From contig NGZR01000004.1 in NCBI GenBank assembly GCA_002197995.1, positions 3,596,001 to 3,660,000 of the forward strand: a stretch of 64,000 nt of DNA, given 5' to 3'. Origin of the DNA: Gaeumannomyces sp. JS-464. Its lineage: Eukaryota > Ascomycota > Sordariomycetes > Magnaporthales > Magnaporthaceae. Positions within the stretch are counted from its first letter, which is position 1; every line of letters starts with the position of its first letter. Shown here one piece after another: positions 9,066 through 20,409 of this stretch. The translations under genes were made by a program, and so were the position numbers. The notes beneath the pieces are model-generated. The model searched no databases. It worked only from the letters and a program-made list of their open reading frames with translations, and was not told the DNA's origin.

Positions 9066-11539
9066 GGGGCACAAACACGCGGCCTGCCTGGCGTGGCGGC
9101 AGTGTATTCGGTGGTGGTGCTGGAGGCGGCTGACAGAGGCCGATGGGTTGCCGAGAACCGCAGCTGGGTTGTCCAATTGTCGCGAGGCGATCAAAGCCAT
9201 CGGGTCGGACGGGGACACGACTTGACGCCCCAACACGACACCCTGCAGTTCTGCCTGCAAGACCCCCGCTCCGCTACTGCCGTGTCTCGCCTCTCAGCAT
9301 GCCGATGCCCCTTCAGGTCATGTCTTTCGCACCCGACGCCTTCATGTTTTCGTCACCTCGCTCTGCAGTGAGGTAAATGCACCCAGTGCATCCCAGAGGA
9401 ATTTCGGCATCCCCTCATCTTGGATACCTTTCCACGCTACCGAGATTTCTGCTTCCACACGTTTTTCGACCAATTCCACGGCCGAATTAGCTGTCTGGCT
9501 GTGGCCCAGCGCAATTAGGCTTGATTTGATTGTGTCAATGTCAGTTTGGCTTCTCCCCGTCATGCGCCATCCTGACACCCCCACTCCGCCAAGCGCTCAC
9601 TCAGCCTGGTAGGGGTCCAAGCTGTTGGCCGCTGTGGGGATGCACACTCCTGTCGGGGAAACCAATCCGATGGTGTTGTTGGCCCGTTTGGACGAGAGGG
9701 AGGGATGGAGGATGGGACAAGGACGGGAGAGCCGCAGCCGGCGAGTGAGACCTCTCTGACACACGGGCGTGGAGTATCGTCATTCTCTGACGGCAGCCAT
9801 GATTTGGATACGTACAGGTAGGTACCTAGTCGGGACTGTTGATCTAATCTAGTAGTCTAAGGTTTGCAAGACGCGACACCACATGAGAACCAAATCAAGA
9901 CTGATCATCCGGACTACCAGTCAGGCTAGTGACGCGAAATCGCCTGTGCGCACAAGATGTTTCATTCACCTCTGCCCAACATCCTCTTCTGCAATAGAAT
10001 CCAACGCTAGCTTCCAGGCGCGCAAGAAGGTTGTTTTAGGCGGCCTCGAGTTGAGCGATTTCCCCGCCGGCTGTCGGGCGAGGTGGCACGGGCAAATCAT
10101 CCAACAAACGGCCATCCAAGAAATATGCCCAGTTGCGTTGCGAAATGCAACGGCTGCAGCTAGCTAGTTCGGACGAGCCCACCACAGTTCGCGTGCTTGC
10201 CTTGGAACTGCTTACCATCACGAGTTGGAGCTCGGCGCTTTATGTGCGCAGGAGCTGGAATACGAGCCATCCCGCATCAGTCCAGACCATCTCCCCACAC
10301 CCTCCCAAGTTTTGCCGCCACTCAATAGCGCCGTGATGGTTCTGGAGCCGTATTCCCCGCGCAGTGAGACAAACAGGAGTTTTGCCCGCGGACAGTAGAC
10401 AAAAATAATAATTGAGGTGATCAGCGAGACGGATACGTGAGTCGTGTCCGAGTCTTGGGTTTTTGGGTCTACACAGTAGACAGATACGGATTACGCTGCG
10501 AGTGGCACGGGGTTGAATTTGATATTGATCGATGATTGAAGCCGACCTAGGTAGGAAGCGAGCGTGCCGAACTCCCGTGCCATCCACGGTGTGGGGACAA
10601 CCACAGACACGCCCGCCCTCGTCCATCCATCGGGAGAGTGCGAAACATCGAGACATGGGTCACGAATACGTTGAGAGACAGCACAAATGCTCATACTGTA
10701 GTATCTCTAGCGAGAATGTCTAGCTGCCCAGCTCAGACAGCCCGCAAACCAGCAGGCAATGGTCGCTTATCGAAGGCGATCTCAACGTCGTCGCCGCGCG
10801 TCGGAGCATACATAGTTGGCCTGCCTCGCTGCTGGCCCATTCCCTTTTTGGGGCTTGGGCTTCGAATGGCCGGTCATCGGGTCATGCAAGCTCGCAAAAC
10901 AGTGCCGGCGGCGCGCGTTCCCACTTCAGAGAGGACCCTGTCGCTCGAGAGAATCCAAACAAACCAGGCGCCTCCATTGGCCGCCATGGATGTGAGCTGC
11001 ACGCCCGCAGCCTGTGGCGGGCGCCAGCACCCCTGCAACCCGCCGAAGCTAATTCGCCTCGGGCGAGCTAGCCCAGCGCGACCCGCACCAGCCAAGCAGA
11101 GCCGGGCGACCTGAAAGGGGCAGTGTGGTAATTGCTCGATGGCATCGTGGAGCCACCCGACGGGGCTGTCCACAGGGTGATACGGTACATGGGATGGGGT
11201 CTTTGCCCCCCGGCTGCGCAATGTCCTCCTCGGACGCTCTCCTGTTTTCCCTGTCCCCAGGGTCCAGGCCATACAAGTAGCGTCTTGCTGCTTTCCCTTC
11301 CTTTCTCCGTGGTCCTAGTCCGTTCCATCCCCAGGTTCTGTCAGATAACATTCGTTCCTGTTGTCGATTCCATTCGCTTTGTTGACGACTCCTCTTCTCT
11401 CGACGTACTCGTTTCCGCTGTTATCTTGCTATTAAATATTGCTCGCTACCTCCATACCTAATACCTAATTCCTCGACTTCAATCTCGACACGATTTCCAT
11501 TCGCCTTCGATACTTCAACACCCAACACACACATTCACA
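9066..11539. other. Long intergenic region between divergent genes
   Basis: This separates the minus-strand glutaminyl cyclase from the plus-strand cysteine-rich protein gene and should carry both promoters. A pyrimidine-rich leader (ttcctcgacttcaatctcgac-like) precedes the ATG at 11540. Several short open frames (for example 10240-10656 minus) have no domain or splice support. No RNA gene seen. Confidence 0.45.
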
Positions 11540-12279
11540 ATGGTTTCCCTGAGGTCAACTCTTGTGGCGACTGCCGCCCTTGTTGCCGGTGTCCAGGCAG
11601 ACTACTTCATCCAGCCCTCAAGCGTCCCGCTGAGCACCCGTAACTCGTGGTGCACAAACCAGAAGACCCAGTGCCCCCCGATCTGCCTCGATATGGACCC
11701 TGCCTCTGGCAGGCCAATCAAGAACACCTGCGACGCTGTAAGTAGACCACGCTTCGCAACTTGTGTCCAAGTATTCGGGCCCCGACTAACACGGGTGTTT
11801 AAAAAAAATAAAAAATTAGGCTACCCTGAACTATGAGTGTGTCTGCGGAAACAACGTCTCACCCAACCTCACGTAAGTCGAACCCTGTGTGACTACCGCC
11901 AGACGGAGACGATGGTCTGACTGACACCATGTCTTGCCCCTGCCACAGCGAGTACTCCCTCACCATGCCATACCACAAGTGCGTGCAGTTCCAGGAAAAC
12001 TGCGTCGGCAACTGCGGCCTCGCCAACAACGGGTGCGCCGAATCGTGCCGCAAGGACATCAAGTGCGGCGCCTCGAGCCCCAAGGGAGCCACCAACGCCA
12101 CCACCTCGGGCACCGGCAACGCCGCCGCCACATCGACGAAGAGCTCGGAGCCGAAGCAGGAGACCGGATTCGGCAACGCCGGCGGCGGCCCGGCCGGCAG
12201 CTTCGCTACATCTCTGCAGGCCTCGCTGTCTATGGCCGTCGCCATCACCGGTGTCCTCATTGGCCCGCTTCTGCTGTAA
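11540..12279 (+). CDS. Cysteine-rich GPI-anchored-type surface protein (DUF7707-like)
   Basis: Exons are 11540-11737, 11820-11872 and 11949-12279, both introns starting GTAAGT; the first has a GACTAAC branch point. The 193-residue product starts with a signal peptide (MVSLRSTLVATAALVAGVQA). The mature part has about twelve cysteines in paired motifs: SWCTNQKTQCPPIC, YECVCGNNVSPN, then CVGNCGLANNGCAESC. A Ser/Thr/Gly-rich linker and a hydrophobic C-terminus (SMAVAITGVLIGPLLL) follow, a classical GPI-attachment pattern. The cysteine spacing resembles a fungal domain that I know as DUF7707, of unknown function. It is probably cell-wall or plasma-membrane located. The role (wall structure or surface interaction) is inference. 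Confidence 0.82.
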
Positions 12280-12468
12280 GCTGGGTACGATGAAGGCCGG
12301 GACTGGTTGTTGACGTCGGAGGAACGGAGGATTCGACAGCCCTGCTGCAGGGTCCTCCGAGGTTCTAGGCGGCTGTTGTCAGTACGGGATCATGTTTCAT
12401 CAGTCCCAGTTTGGAAGAGCAGGAATCAGCAAAACGGAAATTGACAAGTATTAATGGCATGCATTTCG

Positions 12469-12506
<38 letters not shown>

Positions 12507-14226
12507 GAGTTGGCGTTCTTTCTTTGGTTCTCGTCTGGTTTTGCATCGGGGCCCCTTAATATATATAGGCGTCTTGCGACGTCATGGTGTTGGGCTCGCG
12601 TTTATGTCTCGCATCGTCTCGGTGTCGATATCAAGGCCCACGGCTACTGCAGCATCGACTCACCCTATCCTGGTGTTTCATCATGCAACATGTGGCTAGC
12701 AAGGCCCGATGGCTTACACTGGCGGGCTGCATATTAGCGATTGGTTCTGCACTCACAGACCATGGCCATTGATGAGCCGCCCCATCGGCGGATGGTCTCG
12801 ATGCGTTAAGGATAGCTTAGACGATTTTAGTGGATACTCACCGCAACAACATCCAGTCGCGTGTCCAGAGTGTCCTGTGACTCTCTTTGTCGCTGCACGT
12901 TGACACGCAGGCAGACAGGATGGACGTCGAACAGCGCAAAATGGACAGGACGCAGGCATGTGCCTTGCAGGCAATGCGACGGTGGGGGAAATTTTGTGAT
13001 GATTCTGCATAGGTGGCGGTCGAGGGCCGGGCTGTGAGGCCATCAAGAAGCCTTGGGCTCTGCTTAGCGGCTTAACGACTTTCACGTGCCAATTGCTGAA
13101 TCCCTGCTCACCCTCCTCCATCGGCTTCGGCGCGATGGCCCGGGGTCCGCTGAACGACAGTTCACCCGATTGGAAGTGAGCAATTGAAGTTTTTTTTTTC
13201 TGGCAATTTGGCCAATTGGTCTGCCTGCTGAGCTCTCCGTCCACCCATGCACATCCTACGTCAACCGGCAGGAACTCGAGGTCAAACAGGACAGATTATC
13301 AATGAGAGAGATGGAAGAGAACCAGGAGTCATGAATGTCTGGCGCGTGTGGCAAGCAAAGGAGAAGCGGCCGGCAGAGACCAATAAGCTTCTTGCCCCTC
13401 CTGGCCCCGACATTGGATTGGGTCGTTGCATGTGGCTCTCCTTTTTGGCCTCGTCGCGGGCCGCCTTTTGCGGAGATGATCCCCAAGCAGCAGCGCGCAG
13501 CTCCCCCAACGAAGCAGTACCAAGGCGGAAGCGTGGCCGGCACCAGGCACATGAGCATAAATCGATGGAGCGCAGCTGCAGCTCACCCACCAAGCCGCAG
13601 CCATCGCGAGGTACCATTCGATGCTGTGCCGAAATGGGTAATGCTGGCTGTGCCGAACAGGTTGGGAAGCGCGTGGAAAATATTTTGTTTGCACAGCGAG
13701 AAAAGGGCCCGCCCGCCCTGCATGTGGGAACTGCAGGGGGACTTGGTGCGTGCATCTACCTGCCTGCTGCTTCTTTCTGCTGGTGTGTCCTCAAGTTGTG
13801 CCGGACATTTTGTCCAATGCGGTGTGCAAAAAAAACGTGCTTGCTGCTCCATGCCTCCTGGCTCGGCTTTATTTGACGTCTGCGAGTGACGCTTGGAAAA
13901 ACCCTCGGTGAATCACCCGGCAGCCTCTCTTCCAGAGCCAACGCACATGTTCTAGACAGCGCCACTACCCGCCGGCGCGCGCACTGCTGCCCACCTCTGT
14001 CCATTTCCTATAACTCTTCCTGCTGCCTGCCGCGTTCTGGAGGATGCCCGCATACCCCAGCTTAGGCGCATGAACCAGAGCTTCCCTCCCGCACATCCCT
14101 GGGCCGATCTCTGTATCCAACCGCCGCCCCTTTCCCGGTTCCGACTGCGGCCAGCCAACAACCTCCAATCGACCTGACCAGACTGGCATTTAGACGCTTC
14201 GCCGGCATCTCTGCCATCGCGCCATC
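12280..14226. other. Intergenic region
   Basis: Contains the 3' end of the preceding gene, the 34-nt poly-T tract listed separately, and the leader of the phosphotransferase gene. Overlapping open frames at 12.7-13.9 kb on both strands are GC-driven and unsupported. Confidence 0.45.
12472..12505 (+). repeat. 34-nt poly-T homopolymer
   Basis: An uninterrupted run of T about 200 bp downstream of the stop codon at 12279. It could be a genomic poly-T tract, or on the minus strand the A-tail scar of a retroposed sequence. No retroelement body is visible beside it. Confidence 0.9.
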
Positions 14227-15935
14227 ATGGCTCCAACAGACAGCAGTAAGCTCCTCATGGCCGAGCACCCCCTGTCCGCTGCCCCGGGTGACAGCGCAAT
14301 GCGCAATGACTGGCAGGCTAACCAGCGCACGCCCCTTGCGCGCTCTCCGCGCAGAGACGGCAGCCGCCGAGTGCATCTCGGACGATGCGCTTATACACCT
14401 GAAGTCTTACAAGTACTCGAGCGTCGACAAGTCGCCCATCTCCAAATACATCATGCAGCCTTTTGTACGCGATCCCGATCAGCCCGCCTGCTTCCCCTCC
14501 ATCTCGCGCGCTCCCACCGCCGAAGTCGTCCGAGCACAAGGAATAGATGAAAAAAAACGAGAGAGGGCGCCGTCGCTAACGGTTCAATACCGAATTTCCT
14601 ACCTAGTGGAATGCGTCGGTCGAACTGCTCCCCATGTGGCTCGCGCCAAATATGGTGACCCTGATAGGGTTCGGCTTCGTTCTTTTCAACGTGGGGTTGC
14701 TAGTTGTCTTTATGCCAGATCTTGAGGGACCGGTATGTCATTGCGCGCACGCGCGCGTATAAACCCTATGGAAGAATGGGTGGCTCCCTGGTCTTCGTTT
14801 CCCCGCTAGAGCCTGGACTGGGCACAAAAAGGAGAGATGGCGGGCTGACACACACCTCCTCGGCCGTTGCTGGTTGTAATCCACCCCACAGGGACCGTCA
14901 TGGCTGTACTACAGCTTCGCCTTTGGGCTGTTTATGTACCAGACCCTGGACAACCTCGACGGCAAGCAGGCCAGGCGCACGGGCATGTCGAGCGGGCTGG
15001 GCGAGCTCTTCGACCACGGCATCGACTCGCTCAACTGCACCCTGGGCAGCCTCCTCGAGACGGCCGCCATGGGGCTCGGCGTGTCCAAGTCGGGCGTCTT
15101 CACCGCGCTCTGCCCCTGTCTGCCCATGTTCTTCTCGACCTGGGAGACGTACCACTCGCACACGCTCTACCTCGGCCGCATCAACGGCCCCACCGAGGGC
15201 ATCCTGATCGCCTGCTCCATCATGGTCATCTCGGGCTACTACGGCCCGGGCATCTGGACCGAGCGCTTCGTCGACATCATGGGCGCCGAGAACATGTTTG
15301 GCTACGCCGAGATGCTCGGCGACTACTCGATCCGTGACTTTTGGATCGCCATCATCGTCAGCTCCCTGCTGCTGACCCACGTCCCCTTCTGCATCTACCA
15401 CGTCGCCCTCGCCCGCCGCTCGAGGGGTCAGCCCATCGCGCCCGTCTTCCTCGAGTGGACGCCCATGGCCGTCTTCACGCTCTCCATCGGCGCCTGGGTC
15501 TACTCGCCCTTCTCGACCCTGCGCAGCGGCAACCACATCGTGCTCTTCTGCTCCACAATGTCCTTCGTCTTTGGGCGCATGACCACTAAGATGATCCTCG
15601 CCCATCTGACTCGGCAGCCCTTCCCCTACTGGACCGTCATGCTGTGGCCCCTGGTCGGCGGCGCCGTCCTGGGGAATCTCCCCCGCTTCGGGCTCGCGGC
15701 CGTCTCGGCCGACGTGGAGCTGGCCTACCTGTGGGCCTACTTCCTGTTCGCGGCCGTCGTCTACTCGCGCTGGGCCTACCTTGTCATCACCAGCATCTGC
15801 GACTACCTCGGCATCAACGCCCTGACCATCCCGCGCGAGAAGCAGGAGGAGAACAAGCGGAAGATGCTGCTGCAGAAGCAGCCCGCCGTCAACGGCGCCT
15901 CGAACGGCTCTGCCAACGGCAAGAAGATGCAGTGA
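14227..15935 (+). CDS. CDP-alcohol phosphotransferase (ethanolamine/choline phosphotransferase, Ept1/Cpt1)
   Basis: This catalyses the last Kennedy-pathway step, joining CDP-ethanolamine or CDP-choline with diacylglycerol in the ER or Golgi membrane. Exons are 14227-14245, 14355-14464, 14607-14732 and 14892-15935, with consistent phase. The product has 432 residues. The N-terminal part contains LKSYKYSSVDKSPISKY, typical of the family. The catalytic motif DG-x2-AR-x8-G-x3-D-x3-D is present as DGKQAR, then GELFDHGID, at about 14956-15024. Seven or more hydrophobic segments follow, including TVMLWPLVGGAVLGNLP and YLWAYFLFAAVVYSRWAYL. The C-terminal tail is polar and Asn/Lys-rich. The sequence does not tell me which head group is preferred. 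The first exon encodes only six residues. Confidence 0.92.
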
Positions 15936-17131
15936 GGCCCGAACAAGTACGGCAGTGTGGGACTCCTGCCATCGCTGCGGGGATCCGTTTCTGCCGTGGC
16001 GATTACCTATGAAGGTTAGGGCGGCTGGCCGGCGCGCCTCCTAGTGATCTGGACAGACTTGTGTCGCTCGTGTCAATTGATCGGCACCATTCTCCTCTCG
16101 TTTCGTCTATCTGGTGGTGCTCAGTCTCCCACCACGACATACACACGCTACCGCTGCCTGTCATTATTTGCACAGGACAGAAGGGGCTGGTTTTATACGC
16201 TAATAATGGTTCGGTCGACATGAATGGGGGGTTGCATATGCATCGCATGCTCGCAGGGTTGGCGTTGACGGACGGGTGCTCTTCTGTTTTTGGATATCTC
16301 GATGTGCCGCGTTTTGTATATAGGCCGCAAGGATGCAAGGGACACCAGCCATTGTCCTACTGTTGTTGTTATTTTTACCCCTGCGAAGCCTGGCAGAGAC
16401 GTCGCCACCAAGGGCTATTTCTGATCCATTGCTTCATGTTGTCGAGGCGCCGAACCGACGGGCGAGCGGGAATGTGTGAAGGTCGTCTTCATCCAGCCTG
16501 CAGTGGCTGTTTGAAATTCGTTCCAGGATTGGATCGAGGCTGTGCCAATGAATGCGGCGACCGGTTGTTATGGGGCAGTCAGCAACTCAGATCAGCTATC
16601 GCCGCCTTGGCGTGCCGCGCGGAAGCCCGACGACAATCGGCGGTTCGGCGATATGGGCATCGGGGATAAGGCTGTTAACAGTCCAATGGCGGCAGCCGAC
16701 AGGCGCCAAGCAAGCGCTACGGCCCTGGCTGCATGCAATCGCCTACCTACAACCGGCGGAGAGGCTTTCCCGCAATGCTACGGCGGCGGCGGCGGACTCG
16801 CGTCGACATAACGAATAACCGTGTTGTTTACTCCCACGGGATGACCGGAGACGAGATGAGCAATGCGGTTCCGTCTGTTTTTCTCATGTGCAGGATGGAT
16901 GATGATGCCCTTTGGAAGGCATCGAGAAGGGAATACAAAGGGGGCGCTATCCTCAGCGTTTGGGACGATCAACATCCTCTTCATTCACCACATTCATGAT
17001 AACATAGTCTCTACTCGGGGATCCATCACTTGAGGCCACAATCAATAACGTCCAATTCCCTTCACCTGTCATAACCAAGTTTGGCAGAACCAGCAACCTT
17101 TGAAAACCCCCAGACAAAAACCTGCATCACC
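15936..17131. other. Intergenic region
   Basis: 3' end of the phosphotransferase gene and promoter of the dehydrogenase gene. Open frames near 16.1-16.9 kb lack recognisable content. A short GGC run lies at 16785-16795. Confidence 0.4.
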
Positions 17132-18111
17132 ATGTCGTCTCCCAACACCCCCGTCTGGTTCATCACCGGCGCGAGCAGCGGCTTCGGCCAGGCCGTGGCC
17201 AAGGAGGCCCTCCAGCGCGGCCACCGCGTCGTCGCCACCGCGCGCTCGGCCTCGTCCCTCGCGGACCTGGCCGCGGCCGGCGCGACCGTCATGTCCGTGG
17301 ACGTGACGGCTTCGGACGACGAGCTGCCGCCAAGCTCGCCGAGGCCGCAGCCGTGCACGGCACCATCACCCACGTTCTCAGTAAGACACATCCATTTCCC
17401 TTACTCTCCTGGAGACCCCTAGCCCATAAAGGTACTGGCGCTGACACATACATAAAGATGCTGCGGGTTACATCCTGGAAGGCGCAGTCGAAGAAGCCTC
17501 TGGCGCCGAGTCGGCAGCAATGTACAGGACCAACGTCCAGGGCGCCGTCAACATCAGCAAGGCCGCCATCCCGCACCTCCGCCGCGCCGCCGCCGCCGCC
17601 GCCGACAAAACGTCGCGGCCCGTCCTCGCCAACTTCGGAAGCCTAGGCAGCTGGTTCGGCTCGCCGGCCTGCGCGCACTACTGCTCGTCCAAGTGGGCCG
17701 TCAGCGGCCTGGCCGAGGGGCTGGCGGCCGAGCTGGCCGACTTTGGCATCGCGGCGACCGTCGTCGAGCCGGGCTACTTCCGGACCGGGATCCTCAACAC
17801 GGCCGAGGGCGGCAAGGAGCGGCGCGTCAAGACGGCGAGCCCGCTGCGCGACGTGTACGCGGCCAGGCACGGCCGTCGAGGCTGTCAGGGGCGCGCTCGA
17901 GGGCTACGACAACAACCAGCCGGGCGACGTCGTCAAGGGCGCCAGGGTCATCGTCGACGTGCTGACGGAGACGGGCGTCGGGAGGGGCCGCGACGTGCCC
18001 CTCCGTCTCGTCCTGGGCACCGACGCCCTCGACGGGATCCGGAGGAAGTGCGAGGAGACGATGGCGCTCCTGAAGGAGTGGGAGGCGGTTGCGCGCTCTA
18101 CGGACTACTAA
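17132..18111 (+). pseudogene. Short-chain dehydrogenase/reductase with two frame breaks
   Basis: NAD(P)-dependent classical SDR. Exon 1 is 17132-17380 and exon 2 is 17458-18111, separated by a 77-bp GTAAGA intron. Motifs seen are TGASSGFG (cofactor binding), NAAGYILEGA, SLGSWFGSP with the catalytic Ser, and YCSSK (YxxxK). The C-terminus (VRGALEGYDNNQPGDVV onward) is typical of this subfamily. The frame breaks twice: near 17325, where one base seems missing in GAGCTG-CCGCC, and near 17870, where TACGCGGCCAGG slips into the GTAVEAVRG frame. Codon bias stays GC-rich in both shifted segments and no substitution-type stops are seen, so assembly error is as likely as a real pseudogene. If intact, the product would be about 300 residues. 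The substrate is unknown. Confidence 0.7.
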
Positions 18112-18551
18112 GTCCTTGTCGTTGGATGTAGATTCACTCTGTCTGGCTGGAGGGAGCATAGCCGGCTATAGATCCTAGAGCGGTTTCTTTTTTTCTGGTA
18201 CCATTTCTAAGCATGTTATAGACTTGTCGTTTGACGATTGGAATTAGAAGGATGGTCGGATTGGATATCATAGTCGCCATTTAATTTCATTGGACTTATT
18301 TCAGCCATGTCTCGTGCTTCGCTCTCGTGAGAGTAGATGTGTGTAAGGAGAGGGAGAAGAAATAAAGAAAAGAAAGAGAAGAAAGAAAGGTGCACCGATA
18401 AACCAGACCAGAGCACATCTGTTCCTGGACAGATGCGCGCAAAAACAAATATTAGGTATAAAGGCCGTGCCGTCTGCGGGTCGCTTGGTGTTACCAGGGG
18501 CTTGGCTCGACCGCGCAGACGACCGGGGGACATGGCCGGCAGGCTGTGACA
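18112..18551. other. Convergent intergenic stretch
   Basis: Shared 3' region of the dehydrogenase (plus) and the PX protein (minus). Positions 18340-18395 are almost entirely purine on the plus strand (GA-rich). No gene seen. Confidence 0.45.
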
Positions 18552-19512
18552 TCAAGAGAACAAGAATTCCTTGAGAACGGGCGACCCGGAGAATTCAGGA
18601 TTCAATAATATGCAGCTGGAAAGAATGTCAGCACCGGCCAAATGTCTCGCTTTACTGGGCATACCCAAGACGCTGCCGTTGCGAATGCGGTCCTTGTCTT
18701 ACTTCAAAAAGTACTGCAGCCCCGACCTCCGCTTCTCGAGAAACCGGGGACGGAACTTGGAGATGACGCTCTTGGGAGGCAGAGCTGGCACGGCCGCCTC
18801 AAAGTTGGGGAAGGTGATCATGAGCTTCTCCCTCAAGTCGTCGAACTCCGAGTAGCGCTTGCGGATGTTCATGTAGGAGCCCTGGCCGCAGCGTTACAGG
18901 GTTAGTCCCGGGCACAGCATCCCGACGAGAAGGGTAATGGAAGGAAGCAAGAGAGAGACATACGCTCAGCGTCTCGACCCGAATGTTCCAAACGACGAAT
19001 GCGCCAATGTTGGTCGCGCTGCCGTTGACAACGACGTGGTCGGTGACGGATACGCTCTTGGCCCAGCACGCGCGGTTGCGGTCCCTGCCCGAGAGGTGCG
19101 CCGGCCCGCCACTGCCATCATCGTCGCCGGCCCCCGTGTCGTTGTCCTGTAGCGTGATGGCCCCCGGCGCCACGCTCTCGGTCGAGTGGTTGTTGTCGAG
19201 GCCGCCCGGGCCGAGATAGCCGCCGCCGCCGCCGCCGCCGTTCCTGGAGCCCCCGCCGAGGATGTGGTGGGCTTGGCCGTGGGTCCAGTACGGCGGCGAC
19301 GTGACGGGCGACGACGTGGTCGGCCTCGAGAGAGAGCTTGCGCCGTCGTCGTCGTGGCTGTCTTCGGTGGTTGTGTCTTCGTCTCCGGAGAACAGCGATG
19401 CGCGCCGCTCACCGCTGTTGCCGCTGGCGCCATTTGGCTGCTGGGCTGGGGCCGCTCCGGGCGCGCCGCCGCCGCCGGCCGTCGGCGAGGACGCTCTCAC
19501 CTCGGCCGCCAT
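18552..19512 (-). CDS. PX-domain protein, Ypt35-like
   Basis: PX domains bind phosphoinositides, usually PI3P, and place proteins on endosomes or the vacuole. Exons are 19512-18964, 18881-18703 and 18615-18552. The introns have donors GTATGT and GTAAGA and keep phase; the product has 263 residues. The first about 125 residues are disordered, with Pro/Ala/Gly stretches and a Gly8 run. The PX domain runs from WAKSVSVTDH through IRKRYSEFDDLREKL, with the basic RRY/KRYSEF phosphoinositide motif. It continues with LPPKSVISKFRPRFLEKR and GLQYFL, then across the last intron into LLNPEFSGSPVLKEFLF. The domain order and short tail fit fungal Ypt35. An in-frame ATG at 19716 would add 68 residues; I chose 19512 because homologous proteins usually begin close to the disordered stretch, which is not certain. 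Confidence 0.85.
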
Positions 19513-20229
19513 AGAGCCATATGGATGTGGGAGGTGGCCAGTCTTGTTTGGTGGGAGCACCGCCGCAAGGTTGGGGGAGTAGAATGCGGGCCGCGCAATT
19601 TCTTGGTTGGTTCGCGTCGGTCTGGCTGGCTGGAGGTTTCTTCCAGGCGGTGGTTTCGGACGCAAGCTGCAGGACTGGACCTGAGCGACCGCTGTTGTCG
19701 TCGGCGCTGTCTTCACCGTGAGGGTTGCCGACGTCGTGGAAATTGACTTCTATTCTGTTGGGACCGATGCGGGTCCTTGCAATGGCCCAGGCCCGCGAAA
19801 TCGTGGGGAACAATGGACGATATCGCGTGGCTCCATTGCCGTGTGCATGGATTATGTTTACGGCGACGCAGCTCACGTCCCTCTCATGGATGCTTGCAAG
19901 CACTGCCTTCATTGGACTGACTCGCCCAGATGAGCTGACGTGGGTTAGGGTTAGCACCCAGCTCAGCGAAACCGACAACATGCATCATCCCAGCGCCGCT
20001 CCCACTTCCAGAACCAAGCTCTTAAAAGACACCACTTTGACACCTATCACAATCGCCTGCAATAGGCGTATGCATCCGAAGCCAACAGAACAAATGAAAT
20101 AACCAGGCTTCAAGAGCCCGCACTGGCGACGGCCAAACTACCCGAACTTGGGTCACCCCCTCGCTTCGTCACGAGTTGCCACTACAGAAGCCCCTGCCTC
20201 GTCACGTCGTCTCGATACCTGCCTTGAGC
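19513..20229. other. Intergenic region between two minus-strand genes
   Basis: Promoter and leader of the PX gene. No other coding sequence supported. Confidence 0.4.
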
Positions 20230-20409
20230 CTGGCCAACCGCCGCTTCTCCTACGCCTGCTGGCGCAGCTGCGCCTTCTCGATCGCCTCGAGCTCGCTAGT
20301 TTTGCGCTTCGCCTCCTGCCTTGCGTACGCCGGGCTTGTCTTGTCCTGATACTTGTGTCTTTCCCATCACCTTCTGCGCTGGTGGCTTGGCGGCCCCGGG
20401 TTTGGGGAT
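20230..20409 (-). pseudogene. Decayed former C-terminal tail of the LicD protein
   Basis: Beyond the stop at 20410-20412 the minus strand still encodes, in two frames, a Lys/Glu/Ala-rich tail: IPKPGAAKPPAQKV, then KYQDKTSPAYARQEAKRKT, SELEAIEKAQLRQQA, a TAG, and EKRRLARLKAG. Charged tails of this kind are common after the FD-x-W end of fungal LicD proteins. The former tail is now cut off by a stop in place of the expected Trp, a frame change near 20340 and a second stop. Confidence 0.55.

Noticed and set aside
13247..13889. Overlapping plus and minus frames of 157-209 codons as genes
   Set aside because: Several frames are open at once, which is expected of GC-rich non-coding DNA; no motif, signal peptide or intron supports any of them.
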